A DNA stretch of 64,000 nt from Bacillus sp. SG-1 (GCF_000181495.1 NZ_ABCF01000009.1:1-64000); one strand, 5' to 3'. Numbered from the stretch's first letter, positions 44,774-54,273 are shown. A program made the numbers and translations. The notes: generated by a model from the letters alone, not told the origin.

Positions 44774-45706
44774 TCAAACCCTCGATTCGACCGGGACCAC
44801 AATTTCGTCAATCAGCTCTTCCATGACACGTTCGTTCGATTTGGTCAGTGAAGCTTCGGGAGTCAATGAGATTCTATGACTGAGTACATATGAAGCTACT
44901 TTCTTAATGTCTTCAGGAGTTACATAATCTCTTTCGTTTACATACGCCATTCCTTGCGAAGCACGCAACAAAGCAAGGCTTGCCCGGGGACTAACTCCTA
45001 ACTCGATCAATTCATGCTCCCTTGTTTTTCGTGAAATTTGCAGTATGTATGATTCTATGTCTTCTGAAACATGAATTCCTTTTACTTCTTTGGAGCACTC
45101 CTTAAGCTCTTCTGGAGTAATAACCGGTTGAGTATGATCAAGCGGCTGTTGATCCTTGAATCGCCTTAACATCTCTCTCTCACTCTCAAACTCAGGATAT
45201 GAAATAGGGACTTTCATTAAGAACCTGTCCAACTGTGCTGCAGGCAGCGGAAAAGTACCTTGCTGTGATTCAACAGGATTCTGGGTAGCAAGGACAATGA
45301 AAGGCTCCTCCAGCTTTAACGTTTTTCCTTCAATGGTTACCTGCTTTTCCTCCATGACTTCCAAAAGGCTGGACTGAGTCCTTGGGGTCGCTCTGTTGAT
45401 TTCATCAGCAAGAAGTACATTTGTGACGACTGGACCAGGACGTAACTCAAATTCTTTTTCCTTAGGGTTAAAATATTGGATTCCTGTCACATCACTTGGA
45501 AGGACATCCGGAGTGAACTGTATCCTGCAGAAGCTTGATTGAATGCAGCCGGCAAAGGTCTTGGCAAGCATCGTCTTACCGGTTCCGGGAACACTTTCAA
45601 ACAGTATATGCCCTCCCTGCAGTAGTGCGATGCTTAACAACTCAACTTCTTTATCCATACCTATCATGACTTTACCGATTTCTTTTTTTAGCTCATGAAC
45701 AAACAT
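44774..45706 (-). CDS. MoxR-family AAA+ ATPase (YeaC-like)
   Basis: First gene of the operon, 310 residues. Walker A is SVPGTGKTMLA, Walker B VLLADEINRA, sensor 1 FIVLATQNP and the arginine-finger region SPRASLALLRASQ. MoxR ATPases act as metal-chelatase-like chaperones. GGGGGAG precedes the ATG. The order moxR-DUF58-DUF4129 is the standard cluster. Confidence 0.92.
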   Translation of the reverse strand: MFVHELKKEIGKVMIGMDKEVELLSIALLQGGHILFESVPGTGKTMLAKTFAGCIQSSFCRIQFTPDVLPSDVTGIQYFNPKEKEFELRPGPVVTNVLLADEINRATPRTQSSLLEVMEEKQVTIEGKTLKLEEPFIVLATQNPVESQQGTFPLPAAQLDRFLMKVPISYPEFESEREMLRRFKDQQPLDHTQPVITPEELKECSKEVKGIHVSEDIESYILQISRKTREHELIELGVSPRASLALLRASQGMAYVNERDYVTPEDIKKVASYVLSHRISLTPEASLTKSNERVMEELIDEIVVPVESRV

Positions 45707-46002
45707 TTTAACTCCCCCATTCTAATTATCTTTAAATTATACCAAAAAAACATTTACGATTTTATAATTTTCCAAATATTTTCCACACTTTCTATCTTAC
45801 TATTATTAATCCCTACTGAAAATCCCCTGCTTAAAAATATGAGTTGCGGGACAGTTTCAGTTTCTACTCGGCTAGCCAGTATCGCCACTTTTCTTGAAGT
45901 AAATTCCAGCTGCTTTAATTATACATGTGATAGACGTTCAGCGCTGGAGTTGATCTATTGAACGTAATGGTCGTTTAGCGGCATATGGATTAGCTTGCAG
46001 AC

Positions 46003-46035
46003 GCAAAAAAGAAGCAGTAACTGGAACTGCTTCTT
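46003..46035 (-). terminator. Terminator of the SDR gene
   Basis: AAGAAGCAGT-TCCAGTT-ACTGCTTCTT with TTTTTTGCG following on the minus strand, about 190 bp past the stop. Confidence 0.75.
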
Positions 46036-46136
46036 AGTTTAGCTTATCAATATTTACAAAAAATTTCACACTAGTTCAAAACGTTACACATAAATGTCTC
46101 ATATGATGGAATAAAACATCATCGGAGGGTTCTGTT

Positions 46137-46226
46137 ATGTTCTGGAATATTAGTTTCTGTATTATGTTTGTTTGGTTTATAGGTATTTTCAGTATCATTC
46201 TTTTAAGGAGTAAATATGACCATTAG
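46137..46226 (+). CDS. Candidate one-helix membrane peptide, 29 residues
   Basis: ATG at 46137 is preceded by GGAGGG at seven bases. The peptide (MFWNISFCIMFVWFIGIFSI then ILLRSKYDH) is a single hydrophobic helix with a positively charged C-terminus, the look of a small membrane regulator or a type I toxin-like peptide. A TATGAT box at 46103-46108 may be its promoter. The stop overlaps the 3' end of the opposing SDR gene by four bases. No family is recognised. Confidence 0.5.
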   Translation: MFWNISFCIMFVWFIGIFSIILLRSKYDH

Positions 46227-46960
46227 TGTTCATAGATCATTTTTCTGGTCATTCCGCCATCAATCACAAGGTTCTCCCCATTTATGAAGTTATTTTCTCC
46301 ATGGCATAAGAAATGACATGCCCTGGCCACGTCTTCCGGCTTGCCGACGCGATTTGAGGGGTGCTGAAAATGATCGACTTCCCTCAGGTCATCATAGTCT
46401 TCGGTTTCAATCCAACCAGGACTGATGCTATTAACCCGGATATTATACTCACTCAGCGTCATGGCCAACGCATGGGTCAGTGAAAAGATTCCGCCTTTAC
46501 TAGCTGAGTAAGCCTCGGTATTTGCTTCTGACATGGTTGCCCTTGTAGAGGCCATATTGATAATGCAGCCTCCCATATCTTTCATGAGCAATGCTGCTTC
46601 TTTTGAAAAGTAAAATACACTGCTAAGGTTCGTAGATATTACTTCGTTCCAGTCTTTCTCCTCCATATCCCAGAAATTTTTAAATTTGGATATGCCAGCA
46701 TTGTTAATCAAGATATCGACTTTCTGAAAGGTTTCTTTTATTTCATTGAATAAGTGTTTGACTTCAGCGTAATTTCCTACATCACATTTTTTAAAAATAA
46801 CCGTATTTCCGGATTCATTTAATTCACGGGTTAATTCAAGGCCTTCTTCTTCTTTTTTGTCAACGAGGATCACAGTATAATTTTCCTTACAAAACTCTTT
46901 TACTATCGCTTTGCCAATCCCGTTGGCACCACCCGTTACGATTGCTACTTTGCTTTCCAT
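46223..46960 (-). CDS. Short-chain dehydrogenase/reductase
   Basis: A classical SDR of 245 residues: TGGANGIGKA at 9-18, NNAGISKF near 90, catalytic Ser in MASTRATMSEA and Tyr/Lys in AYSASKGG, then ISPGWIETEDYD and the C-terminal NGENLVIDGGMTRKM. The catalytic residues are intact, so it should reduce or oxidise a carbonyl/alcohol with NAD(P). The substrate is not evident. It is monocistronic with GGAGGGC before the ATG. Confidence 0.87.
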   Translation of the reverse strand: MESKVAIVTGGANGIGKAIVKEFCKENYTVILVDKKEEEGLELTRELNESGNTVIFKKCDVGNYAEVKHLFNEIKETFQKVDILINNAGISKFKNFWDMEEKDWNEVISTNLSSVFYFSKEAALLMKDMGGCIINMASTRATMSEANTEAYSASKGGIFSLTHALAMTLSEYNIRVNSISPGWIETEDYDDLREVDHFQHPSNRVGKPEDVARACHFLCHGENNFINGENLVIDGGMTRKMIYEH

Positions 46961-47177
46961 CTTGAAGCCCTCCTTTTTCTTTCATTTTTCCAATATTGCT
47001 TTTTCATAAACGTTTTAGGCCCCAGTACGCTCTACACAAGTGATTTCACTGAATAAGAATACATGGACCACTGTATACCTCTACAAGCACATGATCCGAG
47101 GAGACGGTTACTTTCCGGTGGATAAATTGTCTGGTACTGTGGCCAGACGCTTGTTTTAAAGAGGTGAATTTACTAAA

Positions 47178-47208
47178 TAAAAAAAGTCCGCTCCTTAGAG
47201 TAGACTTT
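47178..47208 (-). terminator. Terminator of the 64-residue protein gene
   Basis: AAGTC-TA-CTC pairs with GAG-CG-GACTT with an internal mismatch; seven Ts follow on the minus strand. Confidence 0.7.
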
Positions 47209-47401
47209 AACTTCTCGGCAAATCCGTATACGTATAAATGACATCTCCGCCTTGCTGGGCAATGCCCCGAAAATGTTTGAAGTCCTCCTGGATGATCAAA
47301 TGCTTCCTGAATTCCAAAAAATCCGCTTTTTGAACTCTGAATTCTTCTATACCTTTATTTCTTAATTCGTCGAGAATGGCTGTAACTTCTTTTTCGTCCA
47401 T
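47207..47401 (-). CDS. Small protein, 64 residues
   Basis: Starts [18 protein letters not shown] with AAGGAG eight bases upstream. It has a helix-strand-helix look with acidic N-terminus and basic centre ([17 protein letters not shown]) and ends [12 protein letters not shown]. It resembles Bacillus proteins of unknown function; no family named with confidence. Terminator follows immediately. Confidence 0.7.
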   Translation of the reverse strand: MDEKEVTAILDELRNKGIEEFRVQKADFLEFRKHLIIQEDFKHFRGIAQQGGDVIYTYTDLPRS

Positions 47402-47670
47402 GCTGTTAACTCCTTTTCATTGTTGTGTTGAAAAAAACACTAGCCTGCAATAATTTTTATCTATCCTTAATTTTAACACCAGTACTCTATTTGTGGGAAT
47501 ATATTAGAGTTTTCTCTACATAGAAACGGCATAAATATAAATTTTGGACTTATTTTTAATAATTTACAGATTATTAGAATAATATTATGATAAAGTTCTT
47601 TACCTTTTTGCAATTTTAAGGCAAACTGTAATTAATTGTTTCTGAAACTTTTGACAAAGGAGAGATACTT

Positions 47671-47850
47671 GTGAAAAAAGCAGAAGTGGGTAACCTCATT
47701 GAGTTTAAAGATGGCTTAAAAGGCATCGTTGAAAAAGTAAATGAAAACTCAGTCATTGTCGATCTGACTTTCATGGAAAATTACCGCGACCTTGAGCTTG
47801 AAGAGAAAACAGTTGTCAATCATAAAAATTATAAAATCATTGAAGCATAA
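47671..47850 (+). CDS. ykvS: YkvS, DUF2187 family, 59 residues
   Basis: A short gene starting with GTG after AAAGGAGAG. The protein MKKAEVGNLIEFKDGLKGIV followed by EKVNENSVIVDLTFMENYRD and a KNYKIIE end fits the KOW-like DUF2187 family, of which YkvS is the Bacillus example. KOW-like beta barrels often bind RNA or ribosomes, but the role of YkvS is unknown. It is monocistronic with its own terminator. Confidence 0.88.
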   Translation: MKKAEVGNLIEFKDGLKGIVEKVNENSVIVDLTFMENYRDLELEEKTVVNHKNYKIIEA

Positions 47851-47859
47851 CAAAATAAC

Positions 47860-47894
47860 AGCCTGGTATTCCCAAAATGGAATGCCAGGCTTTT
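47860..47894 (+). terminator. Terminator of ykvS
   Basis: AGCCTGGTATTCC and GGAATGCCAGGCT pair with one mismatch, followed by TTTTG. Confidence 0.85.
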
Positions 47895-48002
47895 GTCACT
47901 CACTTACTTCCGAGTAATCATGCAACTTTTGCCCAATTGATTCGGCAACGTGTATCTACTCAGCATTGCGATGACCAGTTATCTTCATGTTTATTCATTT
48001 AG

Positions 48003-48134
48003 TCACTGTTTGCCTTTTGTGAGATTTTCTCCTTCTAACTCTTTAAAAGACTCAACCTTTCCATGAGGATGCTGATCCTGCTTTCTGACATTCCATTGTC
48101 TTTCCTTTTCATGTTTTGATTTTGTCATGTACAT
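48003..48134 (-). CDS. Small charged protein, DUF6254-like, about 41-43 residues
   Basis: GGAGGAGGG lies just before two in-frame ATG codons (48134 and 48128). The protein reads MTKSKHEKERQWNVRKQDQH, then PHGKVESFKELEGENLTKGK and Q. It is very hydrophilic with a conserved-looking QWxVRKQDQHPHGK core, which I recall from a Bacillaceae family named DUF6254. Function unknown. It is convergent with ykvS and downstream of ykvI. Confidence 0.75.
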   Translation of the reverse strand: MYMTKSKHEKERQWNVRKQDQHPHGKVESFKELEGENLTKGKQ

Positions 48135-48196
48135 TCCCTCCTCCTTTTCAGTCTTTTTTATAATGGCTGTTTCCGAATGGTTTCATGCAACATCAG

Positions 48197-49237
48197 TTAC
48201 CGAGTTGAATCCCATGGCTTCATCCATAATAGAATGATGAACAATAGGCTTAAGTAGCCGAAGAGCGGATATAAATAAGAAAGAAGCTGACTGTATTCAA
48301 AAAAACTGAGAAGATAGATCACAATGAAAATACCGGCCGTGATAAATATTTTTTTACCATTCCAATAATTGCCCATTTGCTTTTCCAGCCCGAAAACGCC
48401 GCCAATAATGGAAGTGAATATTTCTCCGAAAATAATGAAGATATAAATTCCATACAAACTTCCTGCCATACTTTTCATCACAATGGCCATTGGGATTTCA
48501 TACAGAGTCACATTAGGTATCATAACAAGGGTAAAATGGCTGGAGATCAGGATGATCGTCAACAGGATCCCGCCAAGAATGCCGCCATACTTTACCGTTT
48601 TGATATCTTTTATCTCTGCCGCCACTGGTACGAGAACCGCTTGGGCCATCGCAAGGTTAAATGCTGCATATGAAAACGGGCTTACGACCGCTTTCCAACC
48701 ATCGTCTGCATGAGGGATCTTCATTAGAGCCTCAAGAAAGTCCGGTTCAAAGATAGTGGCAAACATGATGGAAATATTAAAAATAATCATGATCGGGACG
48801 ACAAGAGTATTGACTGCAAACAATCCTTTCATCCCCACAATCATAACGATAAAACCAAGGAAAATGGATAACAAAACTCCTGTCTGTTTATTCATATCAA
48901 GCTGCTCTTCAAATACCGCACCTGCTCCTGATAACATGACGGCAGTTACACCAAGCAGCATCAGCATCATCAGGATGTTCATAAATTTAGAAAACCACTT
49001 GCCGAACAAATATTCATTAAACTCTTCGAAGGATTTTGCCTTGATTTCATGGGCCTTCACCATTATCTTTGCACCAAGGAATATAAACAAATACCCGCTG
49101 ATCAGGATTCCTATAAAACCGATAAAGCCAAAACGGGTGAAAAACTCGACAATTTCTCTTCCGGTGGCAAATCCTGCTCCAATAATGGTTCCAACATATA
49201 CTGCAGCTAATTGAAATATACCGCTCCATCTCTTCAA
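48197..49237 (-). CDS. ykvI: YkvI-family membrane transporter
   Basis: A 346-residue protein with about ten membrane helices. The start is TTG (MKRWSGIFQLAAVYVG) with GGGGTG eight bases upstream. VGTIIGAGFATGREIVEFF at the N-terminus resembles TM1 of LeuT-fold amino-acid/cation symporters, where the unwound glycine-rich helix binds substrate. Homology is to YkvI of B. subtilis, whose substrate is unknown. It diverges from clpE, as in B. subtilis. Confidence 0.88.
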   Translation of the reverse strand: MKRWSGIFQLAAVYVGTIIGAGFATGREIVEFFTRFGFIGFIGILISGYLFIFLGAKIMVKAHEIKAKSFEEFNEYLFGKWFSKFMNILMMLMLLGVTAVMLSGAGAVFEEQLDMNKQTGVLLSIFLGFIVMIVGMKGLFAVNTLVVPIMIIFNISIMFATIFEPDFLEALMKIPHADDGWKAVVSPFSYAAFNLAMAQAVLVPVAAEIKDIKTVKYGGILGGILLTIILISSHFTLVMIPNVTLYEIPMAIVMKSMAGSLYGIYIFIIFGEIFTSIIGGVFGLEKQMGNYWNGKKIFITAGIFIVIYLLSFFEYSQLLSYLYPLFGYLSLLFIILLWMKPWDSTR

Positions 49238-49375
49238 CTATTTCACCCCACTAATCTTGCTATGCTGTCATTCAGCAATCCACAAATTATAAAAAGTCCG
49301 CTATTAAACCTTATGTACAAGCATGAGATTTAAGAAGCATAAAACAGGAGGAATTATTTTCCTGGAACAAAACAC

Positions 49376-49404
49376 TTGAAAGTCAAAAATGGTCAAAGTA
49401 TAAT
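49376..49404 (+). promoter_or_regulatory. clpE promoter with CtsR box 1
   Basis: TTGAAA (49376-49381), 17-bp spacer, TATAAT (49399-49404). The spacer contains AGTCAAA-AAT-GGTCAAA (49381-49397), a perfect direct heptad repeat for the CtsR heat-shock repressor. Confidence 0.92.
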
Positions 49405-49412
49405 TTCATTAA

Positions 49413-49429
49413 GATCAGAAATGATCAAA
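49413..49429 (+). promoter_or_regulatory. CtsR box 2 upstream of clpE
   Basis: GATCAGA-AAT-GATCAAA, two heptads with three-base spacing and two differences from consensus. Located just downstream of the promoter. Confidence 0.75.
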
Positions 49430-49462
49430 TAAAAACTGTTCAGTCTTTTTTTATATAGATTT

Positions 49463-49479
49463 AGTCAAAGTTAATCAAA
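49463..49479 (+). promoter_or_regulatory. CtsR box 3 upstream of clpE
   Basis: AGTCAAA-GTT-AATCAAA, followed by a further GTCAA. Multiple CtsR heptads before clpE are known from B. subtilis, where they give very tight repression. Confidence 0.8.
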
Positions 49480-49515
49480 GTCAACATACTTACTATTTTA
49501 GAGGAGGAATAATAC

Positions 49516-51618
49516 ATGCTTTGTCAAAAATGCCATGAAAACACAGCCCATGTGAATTTGCATTTTAACGTCAATGGTCACAAAAAATCATTATTTCTCT
49601 GCCACCAATGCTATACACGTGAAAAGGCAGCGATCAATTCTGCTAACTCCAATCCGCTCCATAATTTATTCGGCGGAAACGGAGCTGGAGAGAATCAGCA
49701 GGCTTCTCACAATTCATCCTATCAGAAAGATTCTGAAGAAAAGTCCTTCCTGGAACAGTACGGAAGAAACTTAACACATCTCGCCAAAGCAGATCTTATT
49801 GATCCGGTCATCGGTCGAGATGATGAACTTGACAGAATGATAGAAGTTTTAAATCGTAGAAATAAAAATAACCCTGTATTGATCGGTGAGCCCGGAGTCG
49901 GGAAAACCGCCATTGCGGAAGGCTTGGCCATTAAGATAGCAAAAGGCGAGGTTCCTTCTAAATTGCTCAATAAGGAAGTTTACCTGCTGGATGTGGCTTC
50001 ATTAGTAGCTAACACAGGCATCCGCGGCCAGTTCGAAGAGCGAATCAAAACTCTTATAGAGGAACTTCAGAGTAGAAAAAACATTTTACTATTCATTGAT
50101 GAAATTCATCTGATCGTCGGTGCCGGTTCAGCGGAAGGCAGCATGGATGCAGGGAATATTCTAAAGCCCGCTCTGGCTAGAGGAGAACTTCAGCTGATTG
50201 GGGCGACGACTTTAAAGGAATACAGGCAAATCGAGAAAGATGCTGCTTTGGAAAGACGCTTCCAGCCTATTCAAGTCAAGGAACCTTCAGAACAAGCCGC
50301 AATTGAGATTCTGAAGGGCTTGCAAAAGAAATATGAAGCCTATCATGAAGTAAAATACAGTGACGAAGCGATTGAAAACTGCGTCATCCTTTCAAAACGA
50401 TATATTCAGGACCGTTTCTTGCCGGATAAGGCCATAGACCTTCTTGATGAAGCCGGCTCCCATGTAAACCTGAGAAACGGACACCAAAATCAAGATGAGG
50501 CCCGCAACAGACTCGCACAGATTGCATTAGAAAAGGAAGCTGCACTAGCTGAAGAAAATTATGAACGTGCAGCCAAACTTAGAGATGAAGAAGTCAATCT
50601 GGAAAAAGCCCTGGAAAGCCAGGAAGATAAAGAATTACCGGTTGTAAATCCCCAACTGATACACGAATTGGTTGAAAAGAAAACAGGAATTCCAGTGGGC
50701 AAACTACAAGAGGATGAACAGAAGAAAATGAATGAACTGCAGTCTAACCTGAATAGTCAGGTCATTGGACAAGACGAAGCTGTTAAGACAGTTTCCAAAG
50801 CGATCAGACGAAGCAGAGCAGGACTCAAAAATAGGAACCGTCCAATTGGTTCCTTCCTGTTTATTGGACCAACCGGCGTAGGGAAAACGGAACTTTCGAA
50901 AACACTAGCTCAGGAATTATTCGGTACGGCTGAAGCAATGATCAGACTGGATATGAGTGAATACATGGAGAAACACAGCATTTCCAAGTTGATAGGTTCA
51001 CCTCCAGGATATGTTGGACATGAGGAGGCCGGTCAGCTTTCAGAAAAGGTCCGCAGAAACCCGTACAGTATTATCCTCCTGGATGAGATTGAAAAAGCCC
51101 ACCCGGATGTACAGCATATGTTCCTGCAAATACTGGAAGACGGACGCTTAACTGACAGTCAAGGCAGAACAGTAAGTTTTAAAGACTCTGTGATCATCAT
51201 GACAAGCAATGCCGGAGTCGGCTTTAAAGAAAAACATGTCGGTTTCACCAGCCATACAATGAAAGAAACATCCATTTTGGATAATCTTAAAGATTATTTC
51301 AAACCTGAATTCCTGAACCGCTTTGACAATATTGTCGAGTTCAACTCATTGGGTACAAATGAGTTGAAAAAAATCATCGATATCCTTCTGAATGAACTAT
51401 ACTCTGTTCTTGAGGAACAAGAAATTAAGCTGATCGTAACGGACGAAGTAAAAGATAAGCTTGTTGCAGATGGCTATCATCCTGATTTCGGTGCACGCCC
51501 ATTGCGCCGTATCATCCAGGAAAAACTCGAAGATACCATCGCAGACTTCATCCTGGATTATCCAGACAAGAAAGAAATGACTGCTGTCATTGAAGAAGAA
51601 GAAATCGTGATTAAATAA
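49516..51618 (+). CDS. clpE: ATP-dependent unfoldase ClpE
   Basis: A class III heat-shock HSP100 protein that unfolds substrates for ClpP. The N-terminal zinc finger (CQKC at 3-6, CHQC at 29-32) is diagnostic of ClpE. Two AAA+ modules follow: [13 protein letters not shown] and [14 protein letters not shown] in D1, then a UVR-type coiled region (about 335-370), then [12 protein letters not shown] and [13 protein letters not shown] in D2. Its 700 residues are normal. GGAGGA precedes the ATG. Three CtsR boxes control it. In B. subtilis motAB lie next to clpE; here they are absent. Confidence 0.97.
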   Translation: MLCQKCHENTAHVNLHFNVNGHKKSLFLCHQCYTREKAAINSANSNPLHNLFGGNGAGENQQASHNSSYQKDSEEKSFLEQYGRNLTHLAKADLIDPVIGRDDELDRMIEVLNRRNKNNPVLIGEPGVGKTAIAEGLAIKIAKGEVPSKLLNKEVYLLDVASLVANTGIRGQFEERIKTLIEELQSRKNILLFIDEIHLIVGAGSAEGSMDAGNILKPALARGELQLIGATTLKEYRQIEKDAALERRFQPIQVKEPSEQAAIEILKGLQKKYEAYHEVKYSDEAIENCVILSKRYIQDRFLPDKAIDLLDEAGSHVNLRNGHQNQDEARNRLAQIALEKEAALAEENYERAAKLRDEEVNLEKALESQEDKELPVVNPQLIHELVEKKTGIPVGKLQEDEQKKMNELQSNLNSQVIGQDEAVKTVSKAIRRSRAGLKNRNRPIGSFLFIGPTGVGKTELSKTLAQELFGTAEAMIRLDMSEYMEKHSISKLIGSPPGYVGHEEAGQLSEKVRRNPYSIILLDEIEKAHPDVQHMFLQILEDGRLTDSQGRTVSFKDSVIIMTSNAGVGFKEKHVGFTSHTMKETSILDNLKDYFKPEFLNRFDNIVEFNSLGTNELKKIIDILLNELYSVLEEQEIKLIVTDEVKDKLVADGYHPDFGARPLRRIIQEKLEDTIADFILDYPDKKEMTAVIEEEEIVIK

Positions 51619-51622
51619 TACG

Positions 51623-51666
51623 AAAAAGCCGTACTCTCCTTCATAGGTGGAAGTACGGCTTTTTTG
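51623..51666 (+). terminator. Terminator of clpE
   Basis: AAAAAGCCGTACT and AGTACGGCTTTTT form a 13-bp stem with a 16-base loop, followed by further Ts. Confidence 0.92.
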
Positions 51667-51792
51667 TATACTTCAAAATAGCTTGAAGACTTTTGTTTCC
51701 ATTTTCTATTTTAAAGTCCTTTACACCAGCTTGGAGGACTTTAAGATATCAGTACTTAAAAGGACAGCTATAAACCCTTACTTTTCCAAATA

Positions 51793-51824
51793 AGGAGAGT
51801 ATTCCAGTCAGAATACCCTCTCTC
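51793..51824 (-). terminator. Terminator of mhqR
   Basis: GAGAGGGTATTC pairs with GAATACTCTC with a two-base bulge around TGACTG; the minus-strand tail is weak (CTTATTT). Confidence 0.6.
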
Positions 51825-51828
51825 CACA

Positions 51829-52278
51829 TTAATAAGACAAGTCCTTAATAGATAAGCCTACCCTCTTGAGCAACTCGATGGCTGTTTCTTTTTCATCATT
51901 ATCCAAAACAGACATCAACTTATGGATTTGCTCTTCATGACGCGGGAAGAGTTCTCCGATAAACTCCTTGCCCTCTTCCGTGATTTGTGCGTACGTCACC
52001 CGGCGGTCATTTGGACATGCTGCACGCCTGATCAAGCCCTTCTTCTCCAGCTTGTCCACGACATACGTAATACTTCCGCTTGCCAATAAAATCTTTCCGC
52101 CTATTTGCTGAAGAGGTTGATCACCTTTATGATAAAGCAGTTCAAGTACGGCAAATTCAGTCATATTTAATCCATTGTTCTGGATAAACACCTGGACATC
52201 CTCATTGATTGCCTTATAAGCTCGTGATAACACAATGAACAGCTTCAATGATTGTTCTATATCTTTTCTCTCTTCCAT
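51829..52278 (-). CDS. mhqR: MarR-family regulator MhqR
   Basis: A winged-helix repressor, 149 residues. SLKLFIVLSRAYKAIN, LNMTEFAVLELLYHKGDQPL, ILLASGSITYVVDKLEKKGL and ACPNDRRVTYAQIT match B. subtilis MhqR (YkvE), which controls dioxygenases and reductases for quinone and catechol resistance. A single cysteine is seen, in AACPNDRR. ATG 52278 has AAAGGA at nine bases; the ATG at 52287 is too close. It follows the nucleotidase gene by 30 bp, so it appears cotranscribed with it, an unexpected pairing. Confidence 0.87.
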   Translation of the reverse strand: MEERKDIEQSLKLFIVLSRAYKAINEDVQVFIQNNGLNMTEFAVLELLYHKGDQPLQQIGGKILLASGSITYVVDKLEKKGLIRRAACPNDRRVTYAQITEEGKEFIGELFPRHEEQIHKLMSVLDNDEKETAIELLKRVGLSIKDLSY

Positions 52279-52308
52279 ATCTATCATTTCCTTTTAGTAT
52301 AGTTATGC

Positions 52309-53883
52309 CTATTTTACTACTTTCCAATTATGGTTAACAGCAGCCTTGACTGTTTTATGTTTCAGGAAGTAGTTGGCCAGCAGTTCTGTCATATCAATTT
52401 GACTGGACTTCGTAACAGGACGGTCTTTAAACATTGGGTATTCTCCCCCGCCGCCTGCACGGTAGTTATTCATTACAACTTCATATTTCTCTTCCATGCC
52501 GACCGGCTTACCTTCAAACTCCAGATGCTCAATCCGGCTGCCGATATCATTCCTGATATTGATTGTATATTGAATGCCCTCCCACATATCATAGTTATAA
52601 TGCTGTGGTTTCGGTTCAGAAAAAGCCGGGTTCACCTTAACTTCTCCCTGTTCATCCAGTTGAAAATATGAGGCGGAGCGCTCCAATGCTTCCTTCATAT
52701 CTTTCCCGCTGATCTCGATTGCTGTCAATGTATTCGGATATACATAATTCGAAACGATATCTCTCATCGTTACTGTATTCGGGAGACCTGTTGCAGAGTT
52801 ATTGAAAAGAGCCGTATTAGAGATTTTCACTCCCAGCGCGTCCATCTGTACTTTATTGATAAATTCAACCAGCGGATGCTCTGCGATTCTTGCTGCTAAA
52901 GGATCAGTAATCGTCATATCCCCTTCTATGAAACCGATTGGCTGGTCGAGCCACTCCTGGGTTTTGGTTTCATATTTATTGGCAATCTTCAAGACATGTT
53001 CATCCTCTTCCTCCGAGCCTACCGGAAGAAGCTCGGCCTCTTTGCCAACAATCTCCCATTTTCCTTTATTTTTTTCAAACGTTATATCTGCTTTCCCGAC
53101 AAATTGGGCATTGAATCCAGGTTGGACAATCAATACCCCATTGACATGTTCTGTTAATTGACGGTGTTGATGCCCTGTCAAAAGCACATCGATACCTTCA
53201 ATTTCATAACAGATTCTGTAGCCTTGGTTTTCACCTGTGTGCGGCTCTGTCGGTTCTCCCGTTTTAAGATCATTCTCAAATCCGCCATGATAAGACACAA
53301 CCAACATATCAGGATTCTCATGCTCCCTGATATACTTTACCCATTGCTTCGTCGTCTCAAAAACATCCTTGAAATCCAAGCCCTGTATATGTTCAGGATT
53401 TTCCCAATTCGGTATATAATGCGTTGTCACCCCAAGTACAGCGGCTTTCAATCCATTACCAAATTCTTTAATAAGGTAAGGTTGCCCAAAGTAAGGACTG
53501 CCATCTGCCTTATCAAGAAGATTCGCGGATAGCCATGGAAAGCGGGAATGGTTTACAGCACTTTTAAAGATAGGTAAGCCATAATTGAATTCATGATTGC
53601 CCACTACCGCTGCATCATACTGAAGGTAATTCAGAACTTCAATCATGGGATTCGGTTCATCGATCATATATTTAACATAATGGTAGGTCAAAGGTGTGCC
53701 TTGGATAACATCGCCGTTATCCAGGGTAATGACATAATCATTCTCTTGTTGAATTTTTTTAATCAAAGTTGCCGCCTTGGCCAAACCTAACGGCTGCAAT
53801 TCATTTGTTCCGTAATTTATGGGAAAGATGTTTCCATGAACATCACTAGTTTCCAAAATCGTCAATGTAATTTGTGACATCAT
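52309..53883 (-). CDS. Bifunctional metallophosphatase/5'-nucleotidase
   Basis: A 524-residue protein with an N-terminal calcineurin-like phosphoesterase (ETSDVHGN, LDNGDVIQGTP, VVGNHEFNYG, VVSYHGG, LLTGHQHRQ) and a C-terminal 5'-nucleotidase substrate domain (about 340-524, with NYRAGGGGEYPMF). The family hydrolyses UDP-sugars, 5'-nucleotides or 2',3'-cyclic nucleotides. No signal peptide is present, so it should be cytoplasmic, unlike UshA or YfkN. The nearest Bacillus relative I recall is YunD. GGAGGTAA precedes two ATGs (53883, 53880). The phosphonate-type transporter genes lie 540 bp upstream. Confidence 0.87.
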   Translation of the reverse strand: MMSQITLTILETSDVHGNIFPINYGTNELQPLGLAKAATLIKKIQQENDYVITLDNGDVIQGTPLTYHYVKYMIDEPNPMIEVLNYLQYDAAVVGNHEFNYGLPIFKSAVNHSRFPWLSANLLDKADGSPYFGQPYLIKEFGNGLKAAVLGVTTHYIPNWENPEHIQGLDFKDVFETTKQWVKYIREHENPDMLVVSYHGGFENDLKTGEPTEPHTGENQGYRICYEIEGIDVLLTGHQHRQLTEHVNGVLIVQPGFNAQFVGKADITFEKNKGKWEIVGKEAELLPVGSEEEDEHVLKIANKYETKTQEWLDQPIGFIEGDMTITDPLAARIAEHPLVEFINKVQMDALGVKISNTALFNNSATGLPNTVTMRDIVSNYVYPNTLTAIEISGKDMKEALERSASYFQLDEQGEVKVNPAFSEPKPQHYNYDMWEGIQYTINIRNDIGSRIEHLEFEGKPVGMEEKYEVVMNNYRAGGGGEYPMFKDRPVTKSSQIDMTELLANYFLKHKTVKAAVNHNWKVVK

Positions 53884-54149
53884 TTACCTCCAGCATTCTC
53901 TCATATTGACATTGTATCAAATTTCTCTGCTGATTGTACTAAATTCATATAGCAGAGCCGCTTCTTCTGTCCTTTTAAAGAAAGGCGGCCAACTTTCATA
54001 TAGGAAACTATATTTAAAAGATCTAATCTCTTAAGGAAGTCTCTTTAGGGTGCTGAGAGATGAAAAGAGTGCGGAATGTGCCTTGAGGGCATTATTAGAG
54101 ACATAAAACACTGGAAAGACAAGTGTTATCTGGGAGGTGAAAGAATTTG

Positions 54150-54240
54150 CGCACGGAGGATACATATAAACGCACGGCAAATACAATTATACGCACGCGT
54201 TATGTACTAATGCGCACAGGAATAAGCAGAATACGCACGG
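54150..54240. repeat. Five CGCAC boxes at exact 21-bp spacing
   Basis: CGCAC begins at 54150, 54171, 54192, 54213 and 54234. The intervening bases vary and are AT-rich. 21 bp is two helical turns, so the boxes face the same side of the DNA. An open frame runs through them from TTG 54147 to 54386 with GGGAGGTG seven bases upstream. It encodes a heptad with RT at a fixed place (MRTEDTY, KRTANTI, IRTRYVL). The frame also runs across the phn terminator, so coding is doubtful. Nothing else was recognised in the 53884-54146 part of this gap. Confidence 0.85.
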
Positions 54241-54273
54241 TATCACATAAAGATGAAACCATAAGTACACCCA

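Noticed and set aside
54050-54100. GGGTGCTGAGAGATG, similar to part of the thiamine (TPP) riboswitch
   Set aside because: The second half of the THI box is absent and there is no thiamine gene nearby.
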